Assembly: GCA_000469685.2 (NCBI GenBank)
Contig: LS997567.1
Coordinates: 24,863,155-24,927,154 of the forward strand
Origin: Haemonchus contortus
Lineage: Eukaryota > Nematoda > Chromadorea > Rhabditida > Trichostrongylidae
DNA length: 64,000 bases
Direction: 5' to 3'
Of this stretch, positions 1-12,018 are shown piece after piece (position 1 is the first letter of the stretch; every line of letters begins with the position of its first letter). The notes under the pieces were generated by a model. It ran no database searches, had not been told where the DNA came from, and was given only the letters and a program-made list of their open reading frames with translations. The position numbers were made by a program, and so were the translations under genes.

Positions 1-590
1 TTGGCACTGAAGTGGGCGGAGCTTAGGTCAAAAATTTGTATTTCTGTTCAGAAACGGTGTGCGATGCGGCAAAAAGGTGTTATGGAGTATAAGAACAGAT
101 GTGGTCATATCGCAGAAGTGGGCGGGGTTGGCACTGAAGTGTGCGGAGCTTAGATCAAAAATTTATAGCTCCGTTCAGAAACGTTCTGGGATGCGGTAAA
201 AAGGTGTTATGGTGTATAAGAACAGATTTGGTCATATCGCACAAGTGGGCGGGGTTGGCACTGAAGTGGGCGGAGCTTAGATCAAAAATTTATAGCTCCG
301 TTCAGAAACGTTCTGGGATGCGGTAAAAAGGTGTTATGGTGTATAAGAACAGATTTGGTCATATCGCACAAGTGGGCGGGGTTGGCACTGAAGTGGGCGG
401 AGCTTAGATAAAAGTTTATATCTCCATTCAGAAACGTTCTGGGTTGCGGCAAAAAGGTGTCAGTGTGTAAAAGAACAAATGTGGCCGAACCCTTGAAGTG
501 GGCGGGGTTGGAATTACAGTGGGCGGAGCTTAGATCAAAAATGTGTAACTCTGTTCAGAAACGTTTTGGGTTGCGGGAAGAAAGTGATAA
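1..590 (+). repeat. 127-bp minisatellite, about 4.6 units
   Basis: Near-identical units start at 1, 128, 255, 382 and 508, so the period is 126-127 bp. Each unit holds two GGGCGG-type boxes and an AT-rich ATTTATAGCTCC segment. The same unit occurs in reverse orientation at 25770-26530 and 63780-64000. In both places it lies on the 5' side of a CTGG|T Helitron-like 3' terminus when read in element orientation. The left edge of the array is cut by the window. Confidence 0.9.
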
Positions 591-1103
591 AACGTAGGTG
601 TACACATAGGTGTACAACTAGGTGATACCACTGAACTCTTTCAAAATTAGGCTAAAAATTCTCTGAAAGTTAGTGTCCATGGTTCTACACAGTCCCTTCT
701 ACACAAGAGCAAATGCTCTACAATAACTTTAGACCTCATAAAATAAATTCTGCCATAACGGCGGCCACACAGGTGGGTACCCTGTAGAGATGTGTAGATC
801 CCTACAAATACTCAAGGGTACCGATCTCTCAAAGTTATTTGTATTTATGGCCCCACACAGCCCAAACTGCACAGGGTTTCTTCGACTACATGGACTGCAG
901 AGGTATTTGATTCGTATACATCGTAGTACTCTCCACGGCCACACACAGCCCCATTTCAAATCCCAAAAATTGATATCCGCTACAGAAGTGTCAAGGAAAA
1001 GGCTTGGATGATAAAGGTCTATATTGAAAATCAGAAGCTCATGTGGCTCCGTCCCTCATGACTAAAGCCCCTAGCGCGCGCAATAGCGTGCGTAGCCGCC
1101 TGG
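591..1103 (+). mobile_element. Helitron-like element H1, 3' end (type A)
   Basis: The stretch 1020-1103 matches the end of the complete element at 34206-35762 and the reverse complement of 16165-16240. It ends with a GC hairpin (GCGCGC / GCGTGC arms, about 1075-1095), a short spacer and CTGG at 1100-1103, followed by host T at 1104. Hairpin plus CTRR before a T is the Helitron 3' signature. Bases 591-1019 carry no gene I can recognise. The 5' end is outside the window. Confidence 0.7.
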
Positions 1104-1421
1104 TATACTATATTTTGGAAGAAGTGGATGTATCCCGATACGGAAGAGCGGCCAAATATTTATGATAGGTGGTAAGTGCACCCTTGCATGGAGCTAAAAC
1201 CGAATGACTAGACTCTGTTAGGAAACACCGTCAAGTTAGCAAGAAAAACATGGGCAGAAACGAGCAAAGGAGGGGGATTTGAAAGGTTATAGCAGGTATG
1301 AACCTAGCGGGGATAGCGGTGCTGAAATGGCAGGTTCTTGGCAAACATTAGAATTATTTCGTAGGGATGCACAAGTGCGCACATCGTTACCATCGTTTCG
1401 CTTCGTTAGCGGACAGAGCTA
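1104..1421. other. Unannotated spacer
   Basis: No conserved reading frame, RNA gene or repeat was recognised between H1 and the first foldback element. Confidence 0.5.
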
Positions 1422-2702
1422 ACAAGGGAAGAATCCCAAGTCGAAGTGGCTATTTGAAATGGGACCTATGCCACTAGACGTATTTTTTGATGCTGATTTC
1501 GAATCTGCATTCAAAATCTGCCAAACGATCCCCTGAACGAATTTATGGAGGTGGTCCCCAGGGAACGCTCCACAGGGGGAAAGCACAAAAGCCATGGTCG
1601 TCGGCTGTCCAGACGTGGCACCTTGGAGTGGAGGTAAGCGTGACGCTTCATAGGCACGGGACCAAGGATCGGGTTTGATGGGCGACGGCGTTTTTGCATC
1701 TTGCAGAACTTTTTTCTCCAAGTTGGAAAAATCTTCTTATGTTAGTTTTACCGCCCTCAGCAACTTATTAAATGCTGGAGACGAGCCAGTTCCCACTTAA
1801 ACCGTCTGACATCTACTCCAACCACCAACATTACAAAAATTCTAATCTTATTATTATACATTTCAAATTCACTGTAAGATAACTTTTACCTATTATAAGC
1901 GGATAAGATAATCTAGCTGGCAGTGTTTAAAACAAAAAATTCTTCCACAATGAGCGTCAACCGACAGCGACCAAACATCAACGACCCTCTAGATGTACTT
2001 GCTGTTTCCTCTTCAGCATCCGGTTCCCACAGTGGATCGGCCCCCTCGTCCTCAATCACGTAGTCTCAATATCGAGGTCTTCGTAAAACGATTCCGCAAG
2101 GTAGAGGAGAAACTATCTATCAACTTGTGCTCTTTCCTTGTAAGGGCGCGTTCAAAATCACAGGATTCAAAATACTTCTTGTTCTTTAGTGTTACATCCA
2201 TCCATGTATACCATACTTTGTCGCGTTTGCCACATGGCAACCCTTACCTTTTTTGAAAACTGACCACCACCCCGACCTTTTTTGAAAACTAATCAATAGC
2301 AGTGGAGGACGATTTAAATGGGAACTGGCTAGCCTCCAGCATTTAGTAAGTTGCTGAAGGCGGTAAAACTAACATAAGAAGATTTTTCCAACTTGGAGAA
2401 AAAGTCCTGCAAGATGCAAAAACGCCGTCGCCCATCAAACCCGATCCTTGGTCCCGTGCCTATGAAGCGTCACGCTTACCTCCACTCCAAGCTGCCACTG
2501 CTGGACTGACGGCGACCATGGCTTTTGTGCTTTCCCCCTGTGGAGCGTTCCCCGGAGACCACCTCCACAACTTCATTCAGAGAATCGTTTGGCAGATTTT
2601 GAATGCAGATTTGAAATCAGCATCAAAAAATACGCCTAGTGGTATAGGTCCCGTTTCAAATGGCCACTTCGACTTGGGATCCTTCCCTTGTAAGATTGAA
2701 AC
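1422..2702. mobile_element. Foldback element FB1 with about 390-bp inverted arms
   Basis: The left arm (1422-1806) is the inverted copy of the right arm (2308-2702), separated by about 500 bp. Both outer ends read ACAAGGGAAG. The arms share a reading frame: about 58 codons at 2518-2700 correspond with few changes to the reverse-strand frame inside 1419-1721. I recognise no domain in it. This is a non-autonomous DNA element or a remnant with very long terminal inverted repeats. Clear target duplications were not seen. Confidence 0.75.
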
Positions 2703-3479
2703 CGTAACTGAAATATTCTTGAAGCGCTCTCGAGGCCTCTCAGGATTTGATAAAATTAGCAAAAGGATAGCAAACTACTTTCGATTAGAAGGAGTTGATC
2801 AGGATGACATGAATCCGTTTCATGGATCTCCAGGAGGGGGAGGTGAAGCCTGTAATTTGTATTAACCTTCAGTGCTCGATTGTAGGTGACAACACGCTTT
2901 TTCTTCCATTCATGTGTGGCATGATACTCAAATGTTCGTATGTGTAGTTCCAGTACTAACGTAACTGCGTGTAGACTACACAAGTTCAACTATATGAGTT
3001 GCTACATGATCCGTCTCGTCCCAAGGAAGGGCATTACACACAGATCAGTCTAACTCCACGATTGAAATTCTTGTACATGTAGGGCGCGTTACACCATTCC
3101 ACTTCCAGCATGTTGTGGCGTTTAAATGCTTGCTTGCTTCATCTCACAGGAAAACCTGTCCATAAAAACCGCGAATCGCATACTTATAGGGTACACTGCG
3201 TACTCTGCTTCCATTATGGGCTGGTGGTGACATTGAATGAGTCAGCTCCTAAAGTAAGACTTTATAGTCCTATACGGTGACTCGGGAAATGCACAGCAAG
3301 GTACCAGTGAGATGTAAATCGACTAAAGAAACAACTTCATGTGAAAGCTACTCTTCAGGTGCATTCTAATAGTTGACGTTCTGAGGAAATTGTGTCAGCT
3401 GCACACTCAATGAGCTCTCTATCGACAGAACATGCCACGCATTCGACTTTATCAGGACTAGTAGTGACCTTGCAGTATA
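2703..3479. other. Intergenic, no recognised feature
   Basis: Short open frames only. No motif, splice-consistent exon or repeat relationship was identified. Confidence 0.4.
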
Positions 3480-3790
3480 ATGTGTCCCAAAGTTACGGGG
3501 GTAGAAATTTAGAAACTTCAACAAGGGGCTGATACTAGATCGCAGTGGCCATTCAGTGAGATGTATGCCCATATATGTGTTTTCTAACACTGATCTCTAA
3601 TTCACATTCCAAATCTGCGAGACTATTCGGAAGGAAAGTTACAGGGCATTTCTTCGTGTGATATCTGATTTTGCCTAGTGTGTGTCAAGAAAGAGTTGCT
3701 GCGGCAGATGTGAAGCGATGGCGCAACAGGTAAGACAATGTACGCAAAGGCGTAGCATGAGAGTTTGCATCCCGGCTGCATGGATTTGTT
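3480..3790 (+). repeat. tRNA-related (SINE-like) repeat, degraded copy
   Basis: This stretch is alignable by eye with 49600-49900. Shared blocks include GAGATGTATRCCCA, a CTGATCTC block, AAGTTACRGG and GATGGCGCAAC. The last block fits a tRNA D-arm/A-box. The T-arm/B-box part (about 3768-3785) is degraded here but well preserved in the other copy. Confidence 0.5.
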
Positions 3791-4633
3791 TTGCTTTTTT
3801 ATAAGGCGTATGCTGAAGCTTTGCAAAATCGTTTCACACCTCTTATAAACTACTTGCGACTCAAAAAAGAAGCATCGGAATCCGTCTGTCAGGAAAAGTG
3901 CTGTATAAAAACTTCCAGTGCAGTGTAGTTGCTGTATCTGCCAACGTTCAATGGTGTTTGCTCGCAATGGATTTTCTCCATGTTAGTTGACCTAATTTGC
4001 TTTGTGCTCGCGTAATGTTGCTAAGGCAAACTTTCTGACAGGTACGATGACATCAGTTCTGTGCGGAATACACATCTAGTGGAAAGTTGCAAAACTCTGA
4101 ATTAGCTACTGGTCCTACTCTTTTCTTTTAACAGAAACAAAAGGTATCAAAGTGCTCCACTCTCATAATTTGACATTCCACTTGCAAAAATGTGATGTCC
4201 CGTGGAGGTAGCAAACAATGATCCTCTCTAGCCTTCTGATGATGGCGGCCAAGACTGCTCCAGCACTTTTCGAGGAGGAGCCTCGCAACTGGGGCAAACT
4301 TCGAAGAGAAGCAACTTCTGCTTCATTATTGCCAAATATCATTCGCGGAACTTGAAAAGAATTCGCTGATTGCTACTTGGTTCGCTTCAGCGCTCCTTCA
4401 AAATTGCTCCATATTTCGTTTGGACGGGACGTAAATTGTAATAAGTAAAATGGCAGTGAGAAGCTCATCCTCAGGCTTTGATCACGCTGTGAAAACACTC
4501 CTACTTTAGACGCTTTGAATTTTGATGTTATAAGTGGTCATGGAGGGTCCATTAATCGTTCCTTGTCGCAGTCATTATAGCCCAGCGGGCCATCCAAGTT
4601 CAAAATGATGTCACTCCAATCATTTGCCAAGCA
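3791..4633. other. Intergenic, no recognised feature
   Basis: No supported gene. A (TG)n-rich run begins at about 4670, inside the next element. Confidence 0.4.
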
Positions 4634-4675
4634 TCCTACTATATATAACGCGCTAAGTGTGTCTGTTGGTTTGTC

Positions 4676-4706
<31 letters not shown>

Positions 4707-6915
4707 TTGACCGGAAATTCATAACTCCGGACCCCGTCGACCTAGAGAGTTCAAATTTCGTAGGTGTAAGGGGGGCAGGATGGGAACACTAATGGTGGGC
4801 GGTGGTGCCGGACTCCGCCCACAGGGGGCGGGGTTTGTGCGAAATAAACGTTTGGGCGCAAATTCATAACTCCGGTCCCCGTCGACCTAGAGAGTTCAAA
4901 ATTTGTAGGTGTAAAGGGGGCAGGATGGGAACACTAATGGTGGGCGGTGGTGCCGAACTCCGCCCACAGGGGGCGGGGTTTGTGCGAAATAAACGTTTGA
5001 GCGCAAATTCATAACTCCGGTCCCCGTCGACCTAGAGAGTTCAAATTTTGTAGGTGTAAGTAAGGCAGGATGGGAACACTAATGGTGGGCGGTGGTGCCG
5101 AACTCCGCTCACAGGGGGCGGGGTTTGTGCGAAATAAACGTTTGTGCGGAAAATCGTAGCTGCAGTTCCCGTGGACCTAGAGCGTCCAAATTTGGTAAGA
5201 TTACCCAAGATAGGATGGACACGCTTATAATGGGTAGCAGGATTGAGCTCCGCCCACAACGGGCGGGGTTTGGGCAGAAATTCATAGCTCCTGTTCCTGT
5301 GAACCTTGGAAGTTCAAATTTGGCATTAGCACAGGAGACAGGATAAGAGCACTCATGGTTGGTAGCAGGACCGGACTCCGCCCACAAGGGGCGGGGTTTG
5401 CGTGAAAAACTTAAACTTGGACATATAGCGTTCAAATTTGGTAGGGGTACAGGCGGCAGGATGGGAACACTCATGGTTGGTGGCAGGACCGGACTCCGCC
5501 CACAAGGGGCGGGGTTTGTGCGGAAAATCGTAACTGCAGTTCCCGTGGACCTAGAGCGTCCAAATTTGGTAAGATTACCCAAGATAGGCTGGACACGCTT
5601 ATAATGGGTAGCAGGATTGAGCTCCGCCCACAATGGGCGGGGTTCGGGCAGAAATTCATAGCTCCTGTTCCTGTGAACCTTGGAAGCTCAAATTTGGCAT
5701 GAGCACAGGAGACAGGATAAGAGCACTCATGGTTGGTAGCAGGACCGGACTCCGCCCACAAGGGGCGGGGTTTGCGTGAAAAACTTAAACTTGGACATAT
5801 AGCGTTCAAATTTGGTAGGGGTACAGGCGGCAGGATGGGAACACTCATGGTTGGTGGCAGGACCGGACTCCGCCCACAAGGGGCGGGGTTTGTGTGAAAA
5901 ACTTAAACTTGGACATATAGCGTTCAAATTTGGTAGAGGTACAGGCGGCAGGATGGGAACACTCATGGTTGGTGGCAGGACCGGACTCCGCTCACAGGGG
6001 GCGGGGTTTGTGCGAAATAAATGTTTGAGCGTAAAGTTATAACCTCTGTCCCAGTGGACCTAAAGCGCTCAAACTTTGTAGGAGTACAGGCTGCAGCATG
6101 GGAACACTTATGTTGGGTGGCGGAGCCGGACTCCACGCACGGGGGGCGGGGTTTGTGCGAAAAATCGTAGCTGCAGTTCCCGTGGACCTAGAGCGTCCAA
6201 CTTTGGTAAGATTACCCAAGATAGGATGGGCACGCTTATAATGGGTAGCAGGATTGAGCTCCGCCCACAATGGGCGGGGTTTACGCAGAAATTCATAGCT
6301 CCTGTTCCTGTGGACCTTGGAAGTTCAAATTTGGCATGAGCACAGGAGGCAGGATAAGAGAACTCATGGTGGCTGGCAGGACCGAACTCCGCCCACAGTT
6401 TGGCTAGAAACTCATAACTCCTTCAGGGGCGGGGCTTGCAGAGAAATGTCAAAATGGACCTAGAGCGACCAAACTTGAAAGAATACAGGAGGCAGGATAG
6501 GAACATCGATGGAAGGTTGCAAGGCGAAACTCCGCCCTAAAAGGCTGGGCGTGAATAAATACTATTGATTCGGACCCAGACCGTTGAAACTCGAGGACGC
6601 AAGGAGTCGGCTGGGAACATTGATGGTAGCTAATATAGTAGACTCGGCCGCGATGAAGTATCTGAATACTTTTTTCTCTGAGTAATTGCATTTGTGATGT
6701 TATGCGATGTTCTATTTGGACACAGCGAAGATGGCTTACAGAAAAAATCGCTCATGACTCGGAGCTAATACTGAGGGTGTAGAGCTTTCAAAGAAAAAGG
6801 AGAATCCGAAGTGTTATTTACGCATAGCAAGTTTCTCACAGGAAGGAGGAACGCCCGGCGTAGCCGGGCGAACCCATAAGAAGGAGGGAAGCCCGGCGTT
6901 AGCCGGGCGGCCCGA
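4634..6915 (+). mobile_element. Helitron-like element H2 (type B 3' end)
   Basis: The 5' terminus is A4633|TCCTACTATATATAACGCGC, followed by a CTGT/TG-rich microsatellite (about 4655-4710) and a long GC-box minisatellite. The 3' region (6840-6915) has two strong hairpins of the form GCCCGG..CCGGGC and matches the reverse complement of 37452-37530, which ends in CTGG|T. In this copy the expected CTGG is replaced by GATT, so the terminus is decayed and the end coordinate is approximate. No Rep/helicase coding sequence is present, so the element is non-autonomous. Confidence 0.7.
4720..6440 (+). repeat. About 115-140-bp GC-box minisatellite, about 12 units
   Basis: Each unit carries a CCGCCCAC-N-GGGCGGGG palindrome, an ATTCATAACTCC block, a GTGGACCTAGA block and a GGATGGGAACACT block. 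Palindrome cores recur near 4834, 4972, 5121, 5265, 5393, 5512, 5641, 5767, 5888, 6003, 6150 and 6280. Variants alternate: a three-unit block starting near 5152 is repeated near 5523 (about 371 bp) and partly near 6160. The same unit is found at 16240-16650, 34780-35670 and, decayed, at 38300-38680. Confidence 0.9.
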
Positions 6916-8323
6916 TTCATAAAAATATTCGAAACGTACGAGACATCGAGAATTTGATAGTCATGAAACCAAACGGCCGCCTCTGGTCCCGTTGTTTGTT
7001 GTTCCCAAAAGGATATACTAAGAGTGAAAATAATCACTTCAGTCTAACGGTTATCACCACTTAGCATGTCGTGCTCGTCTCCCCTAAACTTTGATTTCAC
7101 AACAGCCCGAAGAACGTGGACCAGATGAACATCTAGAGTACGCAAAATGTAACTCTCTGAGGATTGAGTGTAGACGGTAGAAAGAAGCCAACATTATAAA
7201 TGTCGGCACAAAATCGGCTTCTTTTGTCTTCACCACTTCCTTCATGTGCCTGAGCGCGATCCATGTCGTACTTTATGTTGAGCGCAAAAGGAGCATCAGA
7301 ACGAAGAATTTCTCTTCAACGTGTGCGTTTCATTCGGCGACAGACAGATCTCTCTAAAAACGTTGTCGGATACATGCATCATTCGACCCAATGACTTGAA
7401 AGTTGAAGTCATCCGTAAAACCTGTCAAACCTGATTGTGCGGCATTCGGCCGTCGAGCTTCCTAGCCTCAATGAAGCATCGCATTTGCAAAGCGGAATTG
7501 AAAAGATCAGCCAACTTGGTTCGACGTCGGCGGATAGAAGGTGTTGCTCCAATCGATGAACATAGAGCATCGCGACCAGCGTATTGTGACGTCATTTCTA
7601 TAGTGCGTTTATGATTGTAAACCTTTGAAATCCCTGTGCTTGCATGGTGTCCTTCATCTGAAATGCTGTCTATCCTGTTGGTATCAAAGTTTCTGAATCC
7701 TGGTATCAAGAGTTCTCAAATTCCCTTATGTTTATTGATTTATATTATCTTTACGGTGATTATTTCGCTTTTATTTATTAATTTGTAAATACAGGCAGCG
7801 AACTGATTTGAGACCGCTATCCTTATGATACCTGATCTTATTCATATCTGTCCACCTACATTGCAAGCTCCGGAGTAAAGCGCCCGCCTGCAGCCCGCGC
7901 GATTCCACTCTAGCGTATTGAGTGGTGACAAATTAACATCCCGCTTGGAACAGCAGCGGCAGTCCTGAGGAGAAACTCCCATCGAAGATAATATGATATT
8001 CTGTTACGAAAGTGAGTGTCGAACTCCTATGTCTTTCGCAAAGGACTTGAAACTGCAAGCTACATTTACTGGTGTTGATCGAGATGATCAAATCAGTCCT
8101 TCATGCTGTTCCTTCTAATCTGTTTTGATAGGCTCGACACAATTCCTCAGTTATTTTTCCATCTTCAGTTTTACCATTCGAGAAGCTAACGATGATCCGA
8201 ACAGAGTATGGCAGCAGTGACCTCTAAGCTTACCGCTATCATCTCAACCTTGCAAACGCTGCAAATGTAATCAAACTTAGCTTCGTCTCCAACCACCTCC
8301 GCTTATTGCAGTTGAGGACCCTA
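6916..8323. other. Intergenic, no recognised feature
   Basis: A 94-codon reverse-strand frame at 7425-7709 has no domain I recognise. No splice structure supports it. Nothing else was identified. Confidence 0.4.
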
Positions 8324-10299
8324 ACAAGGAGGGTCTTTCAGGGCGTGGGACGCTTTTCGAAAATGGTTTTTTGCATGGTGTGGAGGCATGAGCACTGAGT
8401 ATATAACTATGGTCCATTTCCGCTAAATGGCCTTCTGAATGCCAAAACAGGAGTGAAAATGATTTTGCCAGAAATTGCCGTTTTAACCCACTAAGCGTCG
8501 TTCGTTTCAGTCATGACGTCGACTGTCCGCACAGTAGGAGGGGCTAGTGGAGGCGACATTGAAAATAACGTGAAAGGTAGCTAAAAAAGGACCCACGTGC
8601 TGAAAAGTGCGGGGAAGCTTCATATAGGCTCTCCACGGTAGAGCTGCCGGCAGCGACGGATGGGCTGGTGGATAGCGATGTGGACTTCGCGGGCGGACGA
8701 CTAGGATGGGCTGATGGTTCGGATCCCCGAAGCTTTGCCGTTTTTGCATTTTATGTTGCCACCTCCAGATTGGCTCCATATTGTACCAGGGTCAAAACAA
8801 GGCTGGTCATGGTCGTGACCAGGACCAGCCAGGCACATAACCTCTGCAAACCGTTAGAATTTGTTGTGTGGAGCACTATCAGTGGAGGAGCTTCCAGGCT
8901 TCACACTCCCAGGAGTCCCCCTTTCCCCCCCCCCTCTCCCCCAACTTCCTCACGTAGTTGTTTCATCATTTTGGCCCACATCAAGAGTTCATTCAGTTGG
9001 AAAAATGTTGGTAAAATGGTATGATATCATTTCGGTAGTCGAAAAATTCGATATCATATCATCTGGTCCTTGTGCATTGTATGGACATTGCACAGTCCCT
9101 ACAATTCTTTGAATGATTCGGACAGTAATGGTTTGAGTGTAGTTTTATTTCGACCGAATTCCTTCAAAACTGATGAAAGGCTCATCTAATTTTGATGATT
9201 TCACCTTTTTTTACCCTAGCGTTAAACCCGCGCCGTTGAAGGGGTTTTTGTCCACTGTTCAGGTTGGTCATCTCCAATTATTTCTCTCCTCACGATCAGT
9301 CACTCATCTTCTGCAGTCACCTCGACTCCTGCAATGTCCTTCTTAATCGTGTTCTGTCAGCCCCTCGTAGCAGGACGCGGAATTAGAGGATCATATGTTG
9401 GAAACGGGTATCGCCCAAACCCTTCATCTAGTCGTTAATCTTGTAATCCGGCGCTACAATGAATTCCTTCAGAGCCGACAGCTTTTTATATCAATCCTGA
9501 TGCTCATGGATGCTTCAGCAAGAAGACGAGTTAAAAAAGAGTCTGATTCGTTTTCCCACAGGAGTTCGCGGTGGAAAGTCGGAATTGGGAATGCTGTTGT
9601 CTTTGCAATGACAAACAATGACAAACGAGGTCGCGGACAGCTTTCATCGGATAGGAACTATATATAGGGTTTGGACCCCCATTACAACACTTATATAGTG
9701 TGGAATTAGAAGACACCTTTATACTCCTGGGAGTGTGAAGCCTGGAAGCTCCTCCACTGATAATGCTCCACACAACAAATTCTAACGGCTTGCAGAGGTT
9801 ATCGGTGGTCCTGGTCACGACCATGACCAGTCGGGCACTTGCTTTGCCCCTGGTACAAAATGGAGCCAATCTGGAGGTGGCAGCATAAAATGCAACAAAG
9901 GCAGAGCCACGACGATCCGAACCAACAACCCATCCTAGTCGTCCGCCCTCGAAGTCCACACCGCTATCCACCACACCATCCGTCGCTACCGCGGCTTTAC
10001 CGTGGAGAGCCTACATGAAACTTCCCCGCATTTTTCAACATGTGGGTCCCTTTTTTGGTTTCCTTTCACGTTATTTTCGGTCCTTCTACTGTGCAGACAG
10101 TCGACGCCATTACTGAGACGAACGACACTTAAAGGGTTAAAACGGCAATTTCTGGCAAAATCTTTTTCACCCCTTTTTTGGCATTCAGAAGGCCATTTAG
10201 CGGAAATGGACCATAGTTCTATACTCAGTGCTCATGCCCCTACACCATGCAAAAAACCATTTTCAAAAAGTGTCCCACGCCCTGAAAGACCTTCCTTGT
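8324..10299. mobile_element. Foldback element FB2 with about 590-bp inverted arms
   Basis: The left arm (8324-8916) is the inverted copy of the right arm (9723-10299), with an 806-bp centre. The outer ends read ACAAGGAGGGTC and ACAAGGAAGGTC, close to the ends of the 1422-2702 element. The parallel open frames at 8668-9024 (+) and 9531-9974 (-) arise because the arms are inverted copies. I recognise no domain in them. The central 8917-9722 holds no gene I can support. Confidence 0.85.
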
Positions 10300-11186
10300 A
10301 AGTGAGGAGCTTCTGTGCAATGAAAATGTTGAAGGCATCTGTGAGTTGTCAGGGTTCATGTTTGCATTTCGAAGACCGTCAGTTCAATCTCTCCCCTCGC
10401 CGGCATAAGGACGATGCTCTGCTATGTATTAGTGCACAGTTCGGTAGTAATACTAGCGCGAGGATCGAGTCTACACGCCAATTGACAATTAGTGCAGTCA
10501 TAATAAATTGTTTGAGTGTTCCTCAGCAAGGTATCTCACCGGATCCTTAGCTCATCATGCAGGGTCTACTAAGCATGAACGACCATTCGAGAATTCATTT
10601 CAAAATGGAACAGTCATCATTGGGTCGTTGGCTTAAATGTCACATGAGGATGCTGAATTGCATAAAATTTTGAGCCCTATCTCTGTCTTCAACACATTGT
10701 TCGAAATAAAGAACGGTTAGGAAAAATTTGAAACCGGGCCGAATTTATCGAAATAAGGAATACATCAAACGAAAGGGGATGGACATGATTATGGTAAAAA
10801 GTGTTTCTGCAGTTTAAACAGGACCAGCGTTCGAATTCGATCCAAGAGAAGAAGAAAGGCATTGGACAATAGCCGACAAACCATGAGTTCGATCTCTGCC
10901 AAAACAATAAACCATGCTCTCCAAAAATGGCAACAGATGTCGTCGATAGTATTGCCAGGCTCAGGTTTACAGGTGCTAATGGAGAACTCTATTCACAACA
11001 CAAATGGATAAAGTTCTATTCGAACAATCGTGGTGAGCGGTCGGGTCTCTATTTGCTCCGCCGCACTTGCTCAACTGTGCTACCTTTTCTGGATTATTCG
11101 GTGCAGGATCGCCCAACGACAGTACTACTGGTCTACTCTGACGTTTACTTGTACAGTACTGAACTATTCTAGCTATCATTTCGATT
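10300..11186. other. Spacer, possibly LINE 5' UTR at its right end
   Basis: No gene was recognised. The last few hundred bases may be the 5' untranslated region of the LINE that follows, but nothing in the sequence proves this. Confidence 0.35.
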
Positions 11187-11986
11187 ATGAGCTCTGTATC
11201 CCCGACGTCTGATTCTGTCTCAGCCTTGAAGTATTGTGATGGCTCTTCGCGCAATGGATTAGCTTATTTAAGCATACTGGATTGCCTTGGTAAAGAGGAA
11301 AGTCTTCCCTCATACGTTAAGTTTATTATTGGTGTTTTGGTCGAGACTAAAGAGGAAATCTCTGAACTAAATCGTCGTTGCAATGCTATTATTCTGGAGA
11401 ATAAGGTTCTCAAAGAGGGAAATGATTCCTTGAAGTTTCGACTTGAGAAATTGCTGTCGTCTTTCGAAGTCATTGACTCAAAAGCGGATCGTTAAAGACT
11501 TAGTCTGCCATTGCTGATAGGAAGCCATTGGAAATCGATTATGATCTCAAGCGCTCAATGGTGATTGCGGGCGTTCCGGAAAGCCAACTACCTGGTGCCG
11601 TGGATCATGCTCGTCATGGCCTTCAATGCGTCTCGACTCTTCTTAACTATCTAAACGCTGAGTGTTTTCCTTCTTTCGTCTATCGCATGGGTGTAAGGAG
11701 TAGCTCTCAACCGAGACTTCTTAAAGTAGTGCTTCCTACTGCCCGCTCCCAAAAAGAAGCGGTCAGGAAGGCCCCTCCCCTACGGTTTTTTCCTCATGGG
11801 AAGGTTAACATCCGCCCCTCCCTAACAAGGGAGGGAAGAACGCGTAGGTGGGAGGCCCGTAAGGTAGGTTCTGTCTATCTTGATAATACTATGGCTCATC
11901 AAACCCAACGTGTTGATTCGACAGATAGACGCTGTAATATTGATGCTGAAACTGCTCTTAAATCCACTTCGCATGGGAATCTCTGA
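11187..11986 (+). pseudogene. LINE ORF1 remnant (CR1/Jockey-like)
   Basis: Two frames (11187-11495 and 11528-11986) precede an endonuclease-RT region on the same strand. The first has a leucine/glutamate-rich coiled-coil stretch (about residues 45-95), typical of LINE ORF1 proteins that coat the element RNA. The second contains MVIAGVPES and LLKVVLP blocks resembling the RNA-binding part of CR1/Jockey ORF1. A frame break separates them. The assignment rests on position and general character, because ORF1 proteins diverge fast. Confidence 0.55.
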
Positions 11987-12018
11987 CCTTTCGCCGGCCC
12001 AATCCGAACGTTAGGTGC

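Noticed and set aside
1..590. CRISPR-like array
   Set aside because: The period is 127 bp with no unique spacers, and the repeat is GC-box minisatellite DNA in a eukaryotic genome.
5109..6296. Overlapping proline-rich reverse frames across the 5-6-kb region
   Set aside because: The frames repeat with the minisatellite period and have no independent coding signal.
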